Assembly (NCBI GenBank): GCA_047615865.1
Contig: JBLHIB010000151.1
Span: 1-7,034 of the forward strand
Direction: 5' to 3'
DNA from: JADFAK01 sp047615865
Lineage (GTDB): Bacteria > Bacteroidota > Bacteroidia > Flavobacteriales_D > Sanyastnellaceae
DNA: 7,034 bases
In this document: in pieces, positions 6,299 to 7,034 of the stretch
Layout: each line of letters starts with the position of its first letter
Position numbering within the stretch: the stretch's first letter is position 1
The notes under the pieces: model-generated
Told to the model about the DNA's origin: nothing
Seen by the model: the letters and a program-made list of their open reading frames with translations, nothing else
Database searches by the model: none
Position numbers and translations under genes: made by a program

Positions 6299-7034
6299 TC
6301 AAAGGCTTTTCATCCAAATCACAATCAAGAGCACAATTCCCAGCAGCCCATAGAACATCCAGTAAGATTGAACAGGATCTGTTGGAACGCTAACCTCATC
6401 CCCCTGATGCATTATCCCAGCCCAATAGCTATGAATGAGCGTGCAGCTTATCGGCATTCTCCAAAACAGTCATTTGCGCTTGTCGCATCTTCTTTTTATT
6501 ACTCAAATTGTACAACTGACGCTCCCAATAAGCTCGTTGGGATCATCTAGTTATTCCTCCGCAGACTGGTCGTATATGGCTCTGATTTTAGGCTAAGACT
6601 ATAGGCCTTGCCGTTTTCAATGGCGCGGAGAAGATCCAATTCATTGGAATTCCATTTTCGTTGAGTTGGAGGATTAAGGAGACGTACTTGGTGTTGAGCG
6701 ACTCCGCATTTTCGTGAAATTTTATCCGCGACTGGATCTAAGTCGTCATCTTGCGCAATTGATCAACACAGTTCATTCCCATGCCCCATACTTGCAGCGC
6801 CTTTTCCTTCTCACCGCTGGCGTAAAAGACATCCTCCATTGCTTCTGAGGCCTTTACAAATCCTTTTGAAACCCGGTAATATTTCAACTCAAGTGAAAAA
6901 AAATGCCTTTTTTTTTGCAAATAGTAACTTTAAACCATCATGCCCTCTTTGGCAAGGCTTTCAGCTTCCTTGAGCTTCCGTATTTGCAGACAAATCTGGG
7001 CATACAGGGCATAGAGTTCGCTGAGTTTTGTATG
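6299..7034 (-). pseudogene. Decayed TPR-CHAT protein gene with C-terminal membrane anchor (partial)
   Basis: Reading from the right edge, one minus-strand frame gives a TPR helix pair (LYALYAQICLQIRKLKEAES, 6930-7034) ending in TAA. The same frame then gives a second TPR (EDVFYASGEKEKALQVWGMG) up to TAG at 6738. After about 195 unclear bases, again in that frame, 6429-6542 reads KKKMRQAQMTVLENADKLHA then HS-stop. A shifted frame immediately continues SYWAGIMHQGDEVSVPTDP and a hydrophobic anchor (YGLLGIVLLIVIW), with a TGA at 6299-6301. RQAQ...LENADKLHAH-YWAG is the hallmark end of caspase-like CHAT domains. The join implies an original HAH-(P/S)-Y-YWAG with a one-base insertion or two-base loss. 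Only about 200 bases separate the TPRs from the CHAT end, whereas a full CHAT domain needs roughly 900, so the HG-containing and SACETG core is missing. Four in-frame stops plus the frameshift make it a clear remnant. The N-terminal part lies beyond the window. Confidence 0.72.
6896..6916. repeat. A8/T9 homopolymer pair forming an A:T hairpin
   Basis: Eight A (6896-6903), then TGCC, then nine T (6908-6916): two homopolymers that can fold into an 8-base-pair A:T stem with a four-base loop. It lies inside the decayed TPR-CHAT gene just after its first internal stop (read on the minus strand). Such runs are slippage-prone, so the sequence may vary here or be miscalled. As a terminator it would be weak, since the stem has no G:C pairs. 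Confidence 0.45.

Noticed and set aside
6269..6550. Plus-strand 93-residue open frame at the end of the TPR gene
   Set aside because: It overlaps the end of the TPR gene and then runs antisense to the CHAT remnant, whose minus-strand peptide has clear family motifs. The plus-strand peptide has none.

Overview
The window looks like chromosomal DNA from a Bacteroidota species, probably near the Flavobacteriales. The evidence is a DUF6089-type outer-membrane protein with a basic tail, a folK gene overlapping a deoxynucleoside kinase gene of the type common in this phylum, a 67K-type SppA, and promoters of the Bacteroidota form TTG-N19-TAnnTTTG rather than -35/-10. Shine-Dalgarno sequences are not evident. 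Placement below phylum level is inference from protein style only.

Layout. Positions 13-4148 are a minus-strand block. It begins with sppA, a membrane signal-peptide peptidase, followed by a YdjM-like membrane hydrolase and a SpoU/TrmH-type RNA 2'-O-methyltransferase. The gaps between these three are 3 and 2 bases, so they very likely share one transcript. Downstream, a DUF6089 outer-membrane beta-barrel gene has its own well-formed promoter in the 48-base gap. That promoter also shows that the true start is an internal ATG (position 999). Positions 4149-4358 form a divergent promoter region. On the plus strand, folK and a deoxynucleoside kinase gene follow and overlap by 19 bases. They supply folate and dNTP precursors.

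From about 5471 to the right edge the character changes. A 337-base stretch has coding-like fragments in shifting frames. It leads into a GTG-started, single-pass membrane TPR protein (5808-6293). Facing it, with 5 bases between the stop codons, are the minus-strand remains of a TPR-CHAT protein with a C-terminal membrane anchor (6299-7034, running off the window). The remnant has several in-frame stops, at least one clear frameshift near the CHAT C-terminus, and no room for most of the CHAT domain. TPR-membrane and TPR-CHAT proteins are, as I recall, often neighbours in Bacteroidota, sometimes with an ECF sigma factor. I read the right part as a decaying locus of that kind.

I found no rRNA, tRNA, CRISPR array, insertion sequence or intact novel system. 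The left 5.5 kb is ordinary core genome. The eroding TPR/CHAT locus is the part worth a second look.
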